Assembly: GCA_046590195.1 (NCBI GenBank)
Contig: JBKJTP010000089.1
Coordinates: 1 to 8,709, forward strand
Reading direction: 5' to 3'
Source of the DNA: JBKJTP01 sp046590195
GTDB lineage: Bacteria; Bacteroidota; Ignavibacteria; Palsa-1295
DNA: 8,709 nt
The notes below the pieces were generated by a model. That model saw only the letters and a program-made list of their open reading frames with translations. It was not told where the DNA came from and ran no database searches. The position numbers were made by a program, and so were the translations under genes. Shown one piece after another: positions 1 through 6,874 of this stretch (position 1 is its first letter; every line of letters starts with the position of its first letter).

Positions 1-149
1 AGGACGCTGTGCTTGAGACATCGATTCTAATGAGTTGGCAGCCAGGGGACAATTTCCAATTATATGGTGGCGTCAGCTCACGAGACTATCCTCTTTCTGA
101 CCGAGCCTTGACGCTCAGCCCACATGTTGGCGTTAAGGCGCTGTTCTAG
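1..149 (+). CDS. C-terminal end of a probable outer-membrane beta-barrel protein (5' end outside window)
   Basis: The third forward frame is open from base 3 to a TAG at 147-149 and encodes 48 residues. The peptide begins DAVLETSILMSWQPGDNFQ and ends LTLSPHVGVKALF. It alternates polar and hydrophobic residues in short strand-like runs (FQLYGGVSS, LTLSPHVGVKALF) separated by a turn rich in D, S and R, and its last residue is Phe. A last beta strand ending in an aromatic residue is the known C-terminal signature recognised by the BAM machinery in Gram-negative outer-membrane proteins. The specific family cannot be told from this fragment. The gene converges on the small minus-strand gene at 157-366 with 7 bases between the two stop codons. 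A real 3' end is more likely than chance because the residue pattern fits a barrel, but only 48 residues are visible. Confidence 0.6.
   Translation, partial: DAVLETSILMSWQPGDNFQLYGGVSSRDYPLSDRALTLSPHVGVKALF
105..139. repeat. Imperfect inverted repeat (hairpin) inside the 3' end of the outer-membrane protein gene
   Basis: GCCTTGACGC at 105-114 faces GCGTTAAGGC at 130-139. The arms pair over 10 bp with one G-T wobble and a 15-nt loop. No T run follows on either strand, so it is not a normal intrinsic terminator. It may help separate the two convergent transcripts, or it may be a chance product of coding sequence. Confidence 0.4.
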
Positions 150-156
150 ATGGCAT

Positions 157-366
157 TCAATATCGACTGTCTCCCGGTTTACGGTACTTCTTAAGCCGCT
201 CCACCGCCTCCTCATGGCTAATTGCCTCTCCTCGGACAGCCGCCAGACCCCCAAGCTCGACCCTTTTCGCAACGTAGAGATAGTACTCAATGACCTCATA
301 GCTGGCGCCATCGGGCACCTGCCTCACTACTTCGAGTGCAAATTCTTTGTCGCTCATCGATTGCAT
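157..366 (-). CDS. Small antitoxin-like protein (orphan, type II TA family resemblance)
   Basis: This 69-residue protein starts MQSMSDKEFALEVVRQVPD and ends with TGA. Its layout matches small putative antitoxins of type II toxin-antitoxin modules: an N-terminal helix of the form KEFALEVVRQVPDGASYEVIEYYLYV, then a conserved-looking ISHEEAVERLKKYRK near residues 49-63, close to the ISHEEV-RR-KW ending of that family. Such proteins usually bind DNA at their own promoter and neutralise a RelE/ParE-type toxin. No toxin frame follows: the 156 bases after the stop are taken up by the convergent outer-membrane protein gene. The start at 366 has AGGA four bases upstream; a second ATG at 357 is possible. 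Upstream, TAATTTTT (382-375 on the minus strand) is one base off a TAnnTTTG box. The family is assigned from memory of the pattern and the antitoxin function is inferred. Confidence 0.6.
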   Translation of the reverse strand: MQSMSDKEFALEVVRQVPDGASYEVIEYYLYVAKRVELGGLAAVRGEAISHEEAVERLKKYRKPGDSRY

Positions 367-418
367 TTTGTCCTAAAAATTACACCCTACGGTTGCCGAG
401 TGTTCCGATTTGCTCGGG

Positions 419-428
419 ATTAGCTAAT
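419..428. promoter_or_regulatory. 10-bp palindrome in the divergent region, possible operator
   Basis: ATTAGCTAAT is a perfect palindrome roughly 50 bp upstream of the antitoxin-like start and 110 bp upstream of proS. A further TAGCT/AGCTA pair overlaps it (TAGCT at 421-425, AGCTA downstream after TTCGCTA). Antitoxins often bind such sites to repress themselves, which makes this a candidate operator. Nothing else in 367-537 looks like a gene. Confidence 0.25.
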
Positions 429-492
429 TCGCTAAGCTACGTTGCCCCTCACCTGAAACATCCTTCCTCATTCTCCATACGATACGATTCCG

Positions 493-500
493 TATTTTTG
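493..500 (+). promoter_or_regulatory. Candidate Bacteroidota-type -7 promoter element for proS
   Basis: TATTTTTG is a perfect match to the TAnnTTTG box used by the housekeeping sigma factor of Bacteroidota. Transcription starting about 7 bases downstream would give a leader of roughly 30 nt before the proS ATG at 538. I could not find a convincing TTG or TTTG -33 partner about 20 bases upstream, so support comes from the -7 match and position only. Confidence 0.35.
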
Positions 501-537
501 CGGGATAGCAGATCAGTATTGTACCTGAATTCATCAC

Positions 538-2019
538 ATGGCAGAGGAAAAGTTACCGAAACGGGCAGAGGATTTTAGCGCGTGGTATAACGAGATCGTC
601 GCTCGTGCTGAGCTTGCCGAGCATAGCCCTGTGCGTGGCTGCATGGTCATCCGACCGAATGGCTACGGCATCTGGGAGCACATCCAGCGCACACTCGACC
701 AGATGTTCAAGGACACAGGTCACTCCAATGCCTATTTCCCGCTCTTCATCCCGCAGTCATTCCTGACGAAAGAAGCCGCGCATGTGGAGGGCTTTGCGCC
801 TGAGCTCGCGGTCGTCACGCATGGTGGCGGCAAGGAGCTCGAGGAGCCACTCGTCGTGCGTCCGACGTCGGAGACGATCATCTATGCAACCTACGCGAAG
901 TGGGTGCAAAGCTATCGCGACTTGCCGATCCTGATCAATCAGTGGGCGAATGTTGTGAGATGGGAGATGCGCACGCGTCTCTTCCTCCGTACGACAGAAT
1001 TCCTCTGGCAGGAAGGACATACCGCGCACGAGACCGAAGTAGAAGCGGAAGCAGAGACACAGCAGATGCTGAACGTCTATCGCACCTTCATGTATGATTA
1101 CATGGCAATGCCAGTGATCACCGGACAGAAGACCGATAGCGAGCGCTTCGCAGGTGCCTTGCGTACCTACACGACGGAGGGCTTGATGCAGGACAACAAA
1201 GCGCTGCAAGCAGGTACGAGCCATAACCTCGGACAGAATTTCGCGAAAGCATTCGATCTGCAATTCCAGAGCCGCGAAGGCACGATCGAGCACGCGTGGA
1301 ATACGTCATGGGGAGTCTCGACGCGTCTTGTTGGTGGACTCATCATGACGCATAGCGATGATGATGGACTCGTCGTGCCTCCACGTCTTGCAACGATCCA
1401 CGCCGTGATCGTCCCGATCTACAAGAACGATGATGAGAAAGCAGCTGTAATGGCTGCTGCCGACAAGATCTTTGCTGATCTGAAGAAGGCTGGCATTCGT
1501 ATCAAGCTCGATGATCGTGATTCGATGTCGCCAGGCGCGAAGTATTACGAGTGGGAGCTCAAGGGCGTGTGTCTTCGCATCGAGATCGGTCCGAAGGACG
1601 TTGCGAACAATACGGTTGTCGTCGTGCCTCGCGTTGAGCTCGCTGGCGAAGAGGCGCCAAAGCCTAATCGCAAGCAGAAGCTATTCGTCAGTCAAGAAGG
1701 CTTGGCTGACCGCGTGCAGCAGTTGCTCGAAGCGTTGCAACATCAGCTCTTCACGAATGCGCTTGAGCGCCGTGAGAAGGCAAGCCATCGCGGCATCACG
1801 TCGTACGATGAGGTCAAGCGTCTTGTAGATGAAGAGGCTGGTTTTATCTACGCTGGCTGGTGCGGCATGTCCGAATGCGAAGCGAAAGTTAAGGAAGAGA
1901 CCAAGGCGACGATCCGCTGCATCCCTGATGAGGAATTCCGCAGCGAGACCGCACCCGCAAAGTGCGTCGTCTGCGGCGCACCCGCGAAGCACGAGGTGGT
2001 GTGGAGCAAGGCGTATTAA
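538..2019 (+). CDS. proS: Prolyl-tRNA synthetase, short type with C-terminal zinc domain
   Basis: ProRS (493 aa) charges tRNA-Pro with proline using ATP, in the cytoplasm. It is a class II synthetase. The fold signatures are visible in order: FPLFIPQSFL (67-76), the RPTSE loop (108-112), motif 2 as RLFLRTTEFLWQEGH (147-161), and motif 3 ending in DGLVVPPR (276-283). The anticodon-binding domain follows from about residue 285, beginning with TIHAVIVPIYK. The tail carries four cysteines spaced like a zinc site (C442, C447, C476, C479) and ends in Tyr, as is typical of the archaeal/eukaryal-like class. The roughly 180-residue editing insertion found in E. coli-type ProRS is absent, and the length suits the compact class, which also occurs in several bacterial phyla. 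The ATG at 538 has no Shine-Dalgarno sequence, but the N-terminus LPKRAEDFSAWYNEIV is the expected family start. It is the first gene of a probable three-gene operon. Confidence 0.97.
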   Translation: MAEEKLPKRAEDFSAWYNEIVARAELAEHSPVRGCMVIRPNGYGIWEHIQRTLDQMFKDTGHSNAYFPLFIPQSFLTKEAAHVEGFAPELAVVTHGGGKELEEPLVVRPTSETIIYATYAKWVQSYRDLPILINQWANVVRWEMRTRLFLRTTEFLWQEGHTAHETEVEAEAETQQMLNVYRTFMYDYMAMPVITGQKTDSERFAGALRTYTTEGLMQDNKALQAGTSHNLGQNFAKAFDLQFQSREGTIEHAWNTSWGVSTRLVGGLIMTHSDDDGLVVPPRLATIHAVIVPIYKNDDEKAAVMAAADKIFADLKKAGIRIKLDDRDSMSPGAKYYEWELKGVCLRIEIGPKDVANNTVVVVPRVELAGEEAPKPNRKQKLFVSQEGLADRVQQLLEALQHQLFTNALERREKASHRGITSYDEVKRLVDEEAGFIYAGWCGMSECEAKVKEETKATIRCIPDEEFRSETAPAKCVVCGAPAKHEVVWSKAY

Positions 2020-2034
2020 TTTTCGAACGCATCA

Positions 2035-2319
2035 ATGAACGATAGACTAGTCGAGATATTAAGTCAGCGTGCTGACTTCAACATTACAGGCGAAGATAAG
2101 AAGCGGCTCGATTTCTTTTCTGAATATCTCGATCATGGCTCGCTTTTCCTGGTGGGTTTTGAACCTGGCGACGATCCCGAGTTTACCTTCACGAATGATG
2201 CGCAGCGTTATCGATTTCGGATGAGTGAGATTCGCGAGCACGTTATGGGAATGAAGTCGGGCAAGCCGCTGGCATGGGAAGAGATCGAATACGAATTGAT
2301 CAACAGAGGAGTGGAGTGA
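2035..2319 (+). CDS. Conserved-looking hypothetical protein, 94 aa
   Basis: I do not recognise this family. The protein is small, soluble and acidic, with no signal peptide or membrane segment. It has a charged helical start (MNDRLVEILSQRADFN), a helical KKRLDFFSEYL stretch (22-32), a short hydrophobic segment SLFLVGF (36-42), an FTFTNDAQRYRFRM strand-turn-strand region (50-63), and a helical C-terminus with SGKPLAWEEIEYELINRG (75-92). The start lies 15 bases after the proS stop and the TGA at 2317-2319 overlaps the next ATG by one base. This strongly suggests a real gene translated in an operon. The ATG lacks a clear Shine-Dalgarno sequence, so it may rely on readthrough from proS. A role cannot be assigned; the C-terminal helix resembles a small protein-binding module only in a general way. 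Confidence 0.75.
   Translation: MNDRLVEILSQRADFNITGEDKKRLDFFSEYLDHGSLFLVGFEPGDDPEFTFTNDAQRYRFRMSEIREHVMGMKSGKPLAWEEIEYELINRGVE
2305..2311 (+). promoter_or_regulatory. Strong ribosome binding site setting the DinB-like start
   Basis: AGAGGAG lies 7 bases before the ATG at 2319. It is the clearest Shine-Dalgarno sequence in the window and favours 2319 over the in-frame upstream ATG at 2274, whose 15 extra codons merely overlap the preceding gene. Confidence 0.7.
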
Positions 2320-2864
2320 TGCATAAAGACCTTGAGCGAGCGCTTGAGCAATTCGAAGAGAATGAGAAGCGCTACGAGCAGATCATCAGTGAAAACCGCG
2401 CTCGGCTGAACGAACGTCCTGCAAAGGGTGGATGGTCGATGGCCGAATGTATCGATCATGTGAACGTGATCGCGCGTGAGTTGGTCGGGCCGTTGAAAGA
2501 GACGATCCATCAGGCAAAGTCCGCTGGCAAGATGTCGGATCGCGCGCATCGTCCCGGGTTTCTCGGCAAGTACATGACTCGCTCGATGGAGCCGCCAGCC
2601 AAAAAGAGAATGAAGACGCAGACGCTTTATGAGCCTTCATCGAACATTGATCCGAATACGCTGCTCGAGCAATACAAGGACGTGCACAACACGTTCAAGC
2701 AGTTGATCCGAGAATGCGAAGGTGTCGATATCTCAAAGGTAAAGATGAAGTCACCAGCGTTGAAGATATTGAAGCTCAATCTTGGCGACTGGTTCTTCTT
2801 CACCGCGTCCCACGAACGCCGCCACGCCTGGCAAGCCGAGCAAGTAGCGAAGGGGCTAAAGTAA
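2319..2864 (+). CDS. DinB-fold (DinB_2-like) putative metal-dependent protein
   Basis: The 181-residue protein has the DinB/YfiT four-helix layout: a first helix (LERALEQFEENEKRYEQII), then GGWSMAECIDHVN (37-49), and a C-terminal GDWFFFTASHERRHAWQ (156-172). The three histidines expected to bind a metal are visible: H47 in the IDHVN motif, and H165 and H169 in the HERRH pair. Members include thiol-transferases and DNA-damage-inducible proteins of unclear reaction. Despite the name, this is not the polymerase DinB/Pol IV. The substrate cannot be told from sequence. The start at 2319 shares its A with the preceding TGA (TGATG), which implies translational coupling to the 94-aa gene. The stop TAA at 2862-2864 directly abuts the inverted-repeat element at 2865. 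Confidence 0.85.
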   Translation: MHKDLERALEQFEENEKRYEQIISENRARLNERPAKGGWSMAECIDHVNVIARELVGPLKETIHQAKSAGKMSDRAHRPGFLGKYMTRSMEPPAKKRMKTQTLYEPSSNIDPNTLLEQYKDVHNTFKQLIRECEGVDISKVKMKSPALKILKLNLGDWFFFTASHERRHAWQAEQVAKGLK

Positions 2865-3016
2865 GTGTAGAGACATGCTTTAGCATGTCTCCTCGCAGCC
2901 GAAGGCGGAGAGTCTTTCTGAGTACTCAAACTGTTGAAGATGATCTATACACCCAAAAGCTCATCGGGGACTCTTCGCTACGCTCCGAGGAGACATGCTA
3001 AAGCATGTCTCTACAC
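2865..3016. repeat. 152-bp REP/MITE-like element with perfect 31-bp nested inverted repeats
   Basis: The left arm at 2865-2895 begins GTGTAGAGACATGC and ends CTCCTCG. The right arm at 2986-3016 is its exact reverse complement, 31 of 31 bases. Each arm is itself a palindrome: GAGACATGC, loop TTTA, GCATGTCTC at 2870-2891, and the mirrored hairpin with loop TAAA at 2990-3011. The arms continue imperfectly inward, with CGGAGAGTC on the left against GACTCTTCG on the right. The roughly 90-bp centre has no recognisable coding content. I see no matching target-site duplication at the two edges. A core of the form GTAGAGAC...GTCTCTAC resembles REP-type repeats spread by IS200-like TnpA_REP (RAYT) transposases, but this is inference. 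The element sits between convergent dinB-like and mfd genes, with no U tract, so it is not a standard terminator. Confidence 0.85.
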
Positions 3017-3027
3017 GTTCTCACGAT

Positions 3028-3094
3028 AAAAAGCACCCCTCAGAGCTGCGATCAATTCGTCCATTCTTATCTATTAAGCCCTCGACCGCAGCTC
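3028..3094 (-). terminator. Weak candidate terminator for mfd
   Basis: On the minus strand an 11-bp stem with one wobble forms between GAGCTGCGGTC (3094-3084) and GATCGCAGCTC (3053-3043) with a 30-nt loop. Ten bases later there is a run of five T (3032-3028). The loop is long and the T run is distant, so the call is tentative. The rest of 3017-3156 holds no gene that I can see. Confidence 0.25.
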
Positions 3095-3156
3095 GTGAAG
3101 CAGTGCGCTAGCAATCATTCTGACACGAGCGCTGGCATGGATGTCACACCTCACTA

Positions 3157-6100
3157 TCACATTGTTACTTCGGCCAGACGTTTCTCGGCCAGTAGCAGCG
3201 AAGGGGGTGTCAGCTTGTGGATCAGCTCCTCGATCTCCAGCAAGCGCGGTTCGCCCATTTCCTTGCTATGCAGACGAACAACTAGCCTGAGCATCTTACC
3301 TTCCTGGGCCAGTCGAACGTTGTTCGCGCCTACGACAGCAAACTGATCAAGGATCAGCGGGAATGTCGTCTTGTAATAGTGCGTCTCCTCCTGACTCGGC
3401 ATAAGTATGCGCACCGTACGCGTTGCATCATCAAGTTGGACTGCGCGCGCACCAAATTTCTTCGCGCGCTCGCGTATGCGGGCAACATGCATTAGTGCTT
3501 CAGCCTCATCTGGCAATGGACCAAAACGATCGCGCATTTCATCTGCGATCTCGTCCAGCTCCTGATCTATGGTCGCGCTTGCCATGCGCTGGTAGAAACG
3601 GAAGCGCTCGGCATCATCCTCGATATATTCGGCAGGAATGAGCGCATCGATACCAAGCGAGACGTTAACATCCTGCGAACCTTCGAGCCTCTTGCGTCCG
3701 AAGGCTGTCTTTCGCGCAGTTGCAAGTTCATCCTTGAAGAGCTCCTGAAATTCCTCGGTCTTGAGTTCTTCGACTGCTTCTTCCAGCACCTTCTGATAGA
3801 GCTCGAAGCCGATGTCACCGATGAAGCCCGATTGTTCAGCGCCGAGCAAATTGCCCGCGCCACGGATCTCGAGATCGCGCATCGCAAGCTGGAAGCCTGC
3901 ACCGAGGTCCGAGAACTCTTCCATCGCTTCCATACGGCGAAGAGCATCCTTGCTTAGCTGTCCAAGAGGGGGAGAGATGAGGTAGCAATATGCTTGCTCG
4001 TTCGAGCGACCTACGCGTCCGCGAAGCTGATAGAGCTCTGCGAGCCCGAAGTTCTGCGCGCGATTGATGATGATCGTGTTCGCATTCGGAACGTCGAGTC
4101 CGGATTCCACGATCTTCGTCGCTACAAGCACATCGATCTTGCGCTCGAGGAATTCACGCATCACTTTCTCGATCGAGGTCGGCGGCATTTGCCCGTGGAT
4201 GACGCCCGCACGCAGTCTCGGCACGAGCTCACGCAGCTTGTTCGCAAGACTATCAATGTCACCAACCTTATCGTTGATGACATACGCCTGCCCACCGCGC
4301 GTCATCTCTTTCTTCAGCGCTTCGCCGAGAGCATCATCGCTCCAGCCAGGCAAGACTTCGGTGACAACTGCAAGTCGATTCTTTGGCGGCGTCTCCATGA
4401 TCGAAAGATCGCGAGCACCAAGCAGCGAGAAATTGAGTGTTCTCGGGATCGGCGTGGCAGTCAGTGTCAGCGTATCAATGTTTGCACGCATCTCGCGCAG
4501 CTTCTCTTTCGCGCCGACACCAAAGCGATGCTCTTCATCGATGACTAAGAGTCCGAGATCTTTGAAGATCACATCTTTGCTTAGCAAGCGATGCGTACCG
4601 ATCAGGACATCGACAGCACCTTCGTTCAGTTGCTTCAGGATCTCGGTTTGCTCTTTCTTCGATCGGAAGCGGGAGAGTGCTGCGACCTTCGCGCCGAAGC
4701 GCTCGAGACGATCTGAGAACGAGCGATGATGCTGTTCGGCGAGGATGGTTGTTGGCACCAGCACAGCAACTTGCTTCTTATCCAGCACGGCCTTCATCGC
4801 TGCACGCATCGCAACCTCTGTCTTGCCAAAGCCCACGTCGCCGCAGACCAGGCGATCCATTGGGCTGCGCGACTCCATGTCCTTCTTGAAGTCGACAGTG
4901 GCTTTTGCCTGATCGATCGTATCTTCATAGATGAAGGACGCTTCCATCTCCTTCTGGAGAATGTCATCCGCAGAGAATGCAAAGCCCTCCATGCGTTTGC
5001 GCTTCGCATACAGATCGATCAGGTTACGCGCAATATCCTTGAGCTTCTTCTTTGTACGGTCCTTCGTACGTTGCCATTCAGGCGAGCCAAGCTTCGAAAG
5101 ATTCGGCATCGTCGGCGCTTCGCCAGCCGAGTAGCGCGACAGCTTGTGAATGTAATCGAGATTCACGAAGAGGACGTCGTTGTCGCGATAGAGGAGCCGC
5201 ACCACTTCCTGCTTCGCGCCGCGCACCTCGATCGTCTCGAGGCCCATGAACTTACCGATACCTTTGTCCTCGTGTACAAGCAGATCGCCACGCTTCAGCG
5301 ATCGCAGCTCACGCAGTGAGATACCTTTGGTGCGCGCAGCGCGCTTCTTCGCTGATGCACCGCGTTCGCGGCGTCGACCAAACAGCTCGTGCTCGGTATA
5401 GACGACATGACGGCTTGAGATCGGAAGGACAAAGCCTTTCGCGATCGAAGGCGTGATGTACTGGATAGTGCCGGCCGCTTGCTTGCCTTCGTTCAGGTGT
5501 GCTTCGCTGAAGAGGTCATCGACCATCTGCTGTCCGCTGATGGGGGTGTTCTCCTCATGCATGTGATCGGAAGGATGTCCTTCTTCGCCGACATCAATGA
5601 GATCCTGAATACGCTTGCCAAGATCCTTACTCTCTGATGTCACCAGGATGCTGATGCCAGCTTGAAGCAAGCCATTGACATGCTGGCGGATCAGCTTGAG
5701 ATTCGCGTTAAAGCTTGGCTGCGTCTTTGCGCCGAAATCGATCGGGTTCGTGCCTGCTTGAGGGAATGCGGTGATGACAATGCGCTGCAACTCCTTCATC
5801 GGGTTCAGCCAGGCAGCATCAAGCCCTTCTGCCTCCAGCTTTGCATCGATGCGGTCAGGCTCGATCTCGATCGCGATCGTCGTCTCCGGCAGATAGCTGA
5901 AGATCGTTGAACTCTTGAGCTCAGCTTCGTCCGTCAATGCATTTGGTACAAGCGTCAGCTCCGCGCGTTCGATGATCGAGCGCTGACTGATCGCATCGAA
6001 GGCACGCATGCTCTCGATGGTGTCGCCAAAGAATTCGATACGGACTGGCGCGGTCTCGGTGAATGGGAAGACGTCGATGATTCCGCCCCGCACGGCGAAG

Positions 6101-6648
6101 TCGCCAGCAGACTCCACGAACTGCCGCATCTCGAAGTGATGATCGTTCAGCCACTTCTTCAGCTCTTCAAATTCGGCATCGGTATCTTTCTTGAGTGTCA
6201 GCGATTCACGTGCGAAATCCTCGCGGCCTGGGAGCGGACAGCTTACTGACTCCGCATCTGCGATAGTGATAAGCGGCACTTCCGTTCGTGAAAGTCGATC
6301 GATCGCTTCGAGCAATTGCGCGGTCGCTTCTGCAGATTGCGTACGCTTCTGACGTTCCTTCGCAAGCAAGGATGCATGCGCGCCTTCAGAAAAAAGTGCG
6401 AGTGATTCCTCTTCGAGCAATCGAGCGAGATCATCATAGAGGCGCTCGGCTGCCTCGGCATCTTCTGCGAGAATGAAGACCGAGCGATGTGTTGAGGTGA
6501 AGAGATCTGCCGCGAGCAGTGCATCGAGCGATGGCGGCAAGTTGGTGATCGTCGTGAGCGGTGCTTTCTTCTTGAGTGCTTCGCGGACGCGCTCGGAGCC
6601 ATCGAGCGAATGAATGATCGGCTTGATCGACCTATATAACGGGGTCAC
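3157..6648 (-). CDS. mfd: Transcription-repair coupling factor Mfd
   Basis: This 1163-residue protein is of normal full length. Mfd removes RNA polymerase stalled at lesions using ATP-driven translocation on DNA, then recruits UvrA to start nucleotide excision repair. Visible parts, in order: the UvrB-like N-terminal module (about 1-340, with AGDFAVRGGIIDVFPF at 181-196), the RNA-polymerase-interacting CarD-like domain (about 446-510, GDLLVHEDKGIGKFMGL at 454-470), then a superfamily 2 motor with Walker A GDVGFGKTE (603-611), DEEH (704-707), TATPIPRT (730-737) and QLRGRVGR (874-881). The RecG/Mfd TRG motif RGAGNLLGAEQSG follows at 929-941, and the C-terminal TRCF domain is around 995-1110. 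The start is GTG at 6648 with no clear Shine-Dalgarno sequence; the next Met is far inside the UvrB module. It is transcribed divergently from the nuclease fusion gene. All key motor motifs look intact. Confidence 0.97.
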   Translation of the reverse strand: MTPLYRSIKPIIHSLDGSERVREALKKKAPLTTITNLPPSLDALLAADLFTSTHRSVFILAEDAEAAERLYDDLARLLEEESLALFSEGAHASLLAKERQKRTQSAEATAQLLEAIDRLSRTEVPLITIADAESVSCPLPGREDFARESLTLKKDTDAEFEELKKWLNDHHFEMRQFVESAGDFAVRGGIIDVFPFTETAPVRIEFFGDTIESMRAFDAISQRSIIERAELTLVPNALTDEAELKSSTIFSYLPETTIAIEIEPDRIDAKLEAEGLDAAWLNPMKELQRIVITAFPQAGTNPIDFGAKTQPSFNANLKLIRQHVNGLLQAGISILVTSESKDLGKRIQDLIDVGEEGHPSDHMHEENTPISGQQMVDDLFSEAHLNEGKQAAGTIQYITPSIAKGFVLPISSRHVVYTEHELFGRRRERGASAKKRAARTKGISLRELRSLKRGDLLVHEDKGIGKFMGLETIEVRGAKQEVVRLLYRDNDVLFVNLDYIHKLSRYSAGEAPTMPNLSKLGSPEWQRTKDRTKKKLKDIARNLIDLYAKRKRMEGFAFSADDILQKEMEASFIYEDTIDQAKATVDFKKDMESRSPMDRLVCGDVGFGKTEVAMRAAMKAVLDKKQVAVLVPTTILAEQHHRSFSDRLERFGAKVAALSRFRSKKEQTEILKQLNEGAVDVLIGTHRLLSKDVIFKDLGLLVIDEEHRFGVGAKEKLREMRANIDTLTLTATPIPRTLNFSLLGARDLSIMETPPKNRLAVVTEVLPGWSDDALGEALKKEMTRGGQAYVINDKVGDIDSLANKLRELVPRLRAGVIHGQMPPTSIEKVMREFLERKIDVLVATKIVESGLDVPNANTIIINRAQNFGLAELYQLRGRVGRSNEQAYCYLISPPLGQLSKDALRRMEAMEEFSDLGAGFQLAMRDLEIRGAGNLLGAEQSGFIGDIGFELYQKVLEEAVEELKTEEFQELFKDELATARKTAFGRKRLEGSQDVNVSLGIDALIPAEYIEDDAERFRFYQRMASATIDQELDEIADEMRDRFGPLPDEAEALMHVARIRERAKKFGARAVQLDDATRTVRILMPSQEETHYYKTTFPLILDQFAVVGANNVRLAQEGKMLRLVVRLHSKEMGEPRLLEIEELIHKLTPPSLLLAEKRLAEVTM

Positions 6649-6874
6649 AGAATCTTATCGGAGAGGTTAAAACTTCGCGGACGCACGAACGACCCCAGCC
6701 GGGCAATGCGAAAAGTGCATGGCTCGGCCGTGGTTTGTCAGGCGGCATAAACACAAGAAAAACCCTTTCTCGTGCCGGAAGTTGTGCTTTTGCGTGGTCG
6801 AGGCAGTATATTTGGTTGGCAGTTCGCGACCTGGCAAAACATTTCGAACTGCTCTCCAACAGATCGATGGACAA
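6649..6874. other. Divergent intergenic region between mfd and the nuclease fusion gene
   Basis: 226 bases separate the mfd GTG from the preferred start of the plus-strand gene. The plus frame is open back to an ATG at 6719, but the resulting 52 residues (MARPWFVRRHKHKKNPFSC and on) are rich in K, R and C. They precede the family's normal N-terminus and contain a promoter-like box, so I read the stretch as non-coding. I did not find a convincing mfd promoter in it. Confidence 0.6.
6807..6814 (+). promoter_or_regulatory. Candidate -7 / -10 promoter element for the nuclease fusion gene
   Basis: TATATTTG matches TAnnTTTG perfectly and also contains the sigma-70-like TATATT. TTGTGC at 6782-6787 lies 19 bases upstream and could serve as the -35/-33 part. 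Transcription would start near 6821, leaving a leader of about 54 nt before the ATG at 6875. This position argues against translation starting at 6719. Confidence 0.4.

Noticed and set aside
105..139. Possible integron attC site, because the arms resemble RYYYAAC and GTTRRRY boxes.
   Set aside because: The structure is only 35 bp, shorter than known attC sites; the boxes do not fit the consensus exactly, and the bases lie within a coding tail.
757..1293. A 178-residue minus-strand open frame inside proS.
   Set aside because: It lies antisense to a clear synthetase gene whose codon bias keeps the opposite frame open; the peptide is rich in C, H and R and shows no recognisable domain.
2714..3001. 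Plus-strand open frame running through the DinB-like gene into the inverted-repeat element.
   Set aside because: It is out of frame with the DinB-like gene and crosses repeat sequence; no protein-like pattern is visible.
2865..3016. Possible CRISPR repeats or a standard terminator at the 31-bp arms.
   Set aside because: There are only two copies, in opposite orientation, with no spacer series; no U tract follows the stems.
3994..5319. Three long plus-strand open frames (184, 221 and 197 residues) opposite mfd.
   Set aside because: All are antisense to conserved motor-domain sequence of Mfd, overlap each other in different frames, and have compositions typical of shadow frames.
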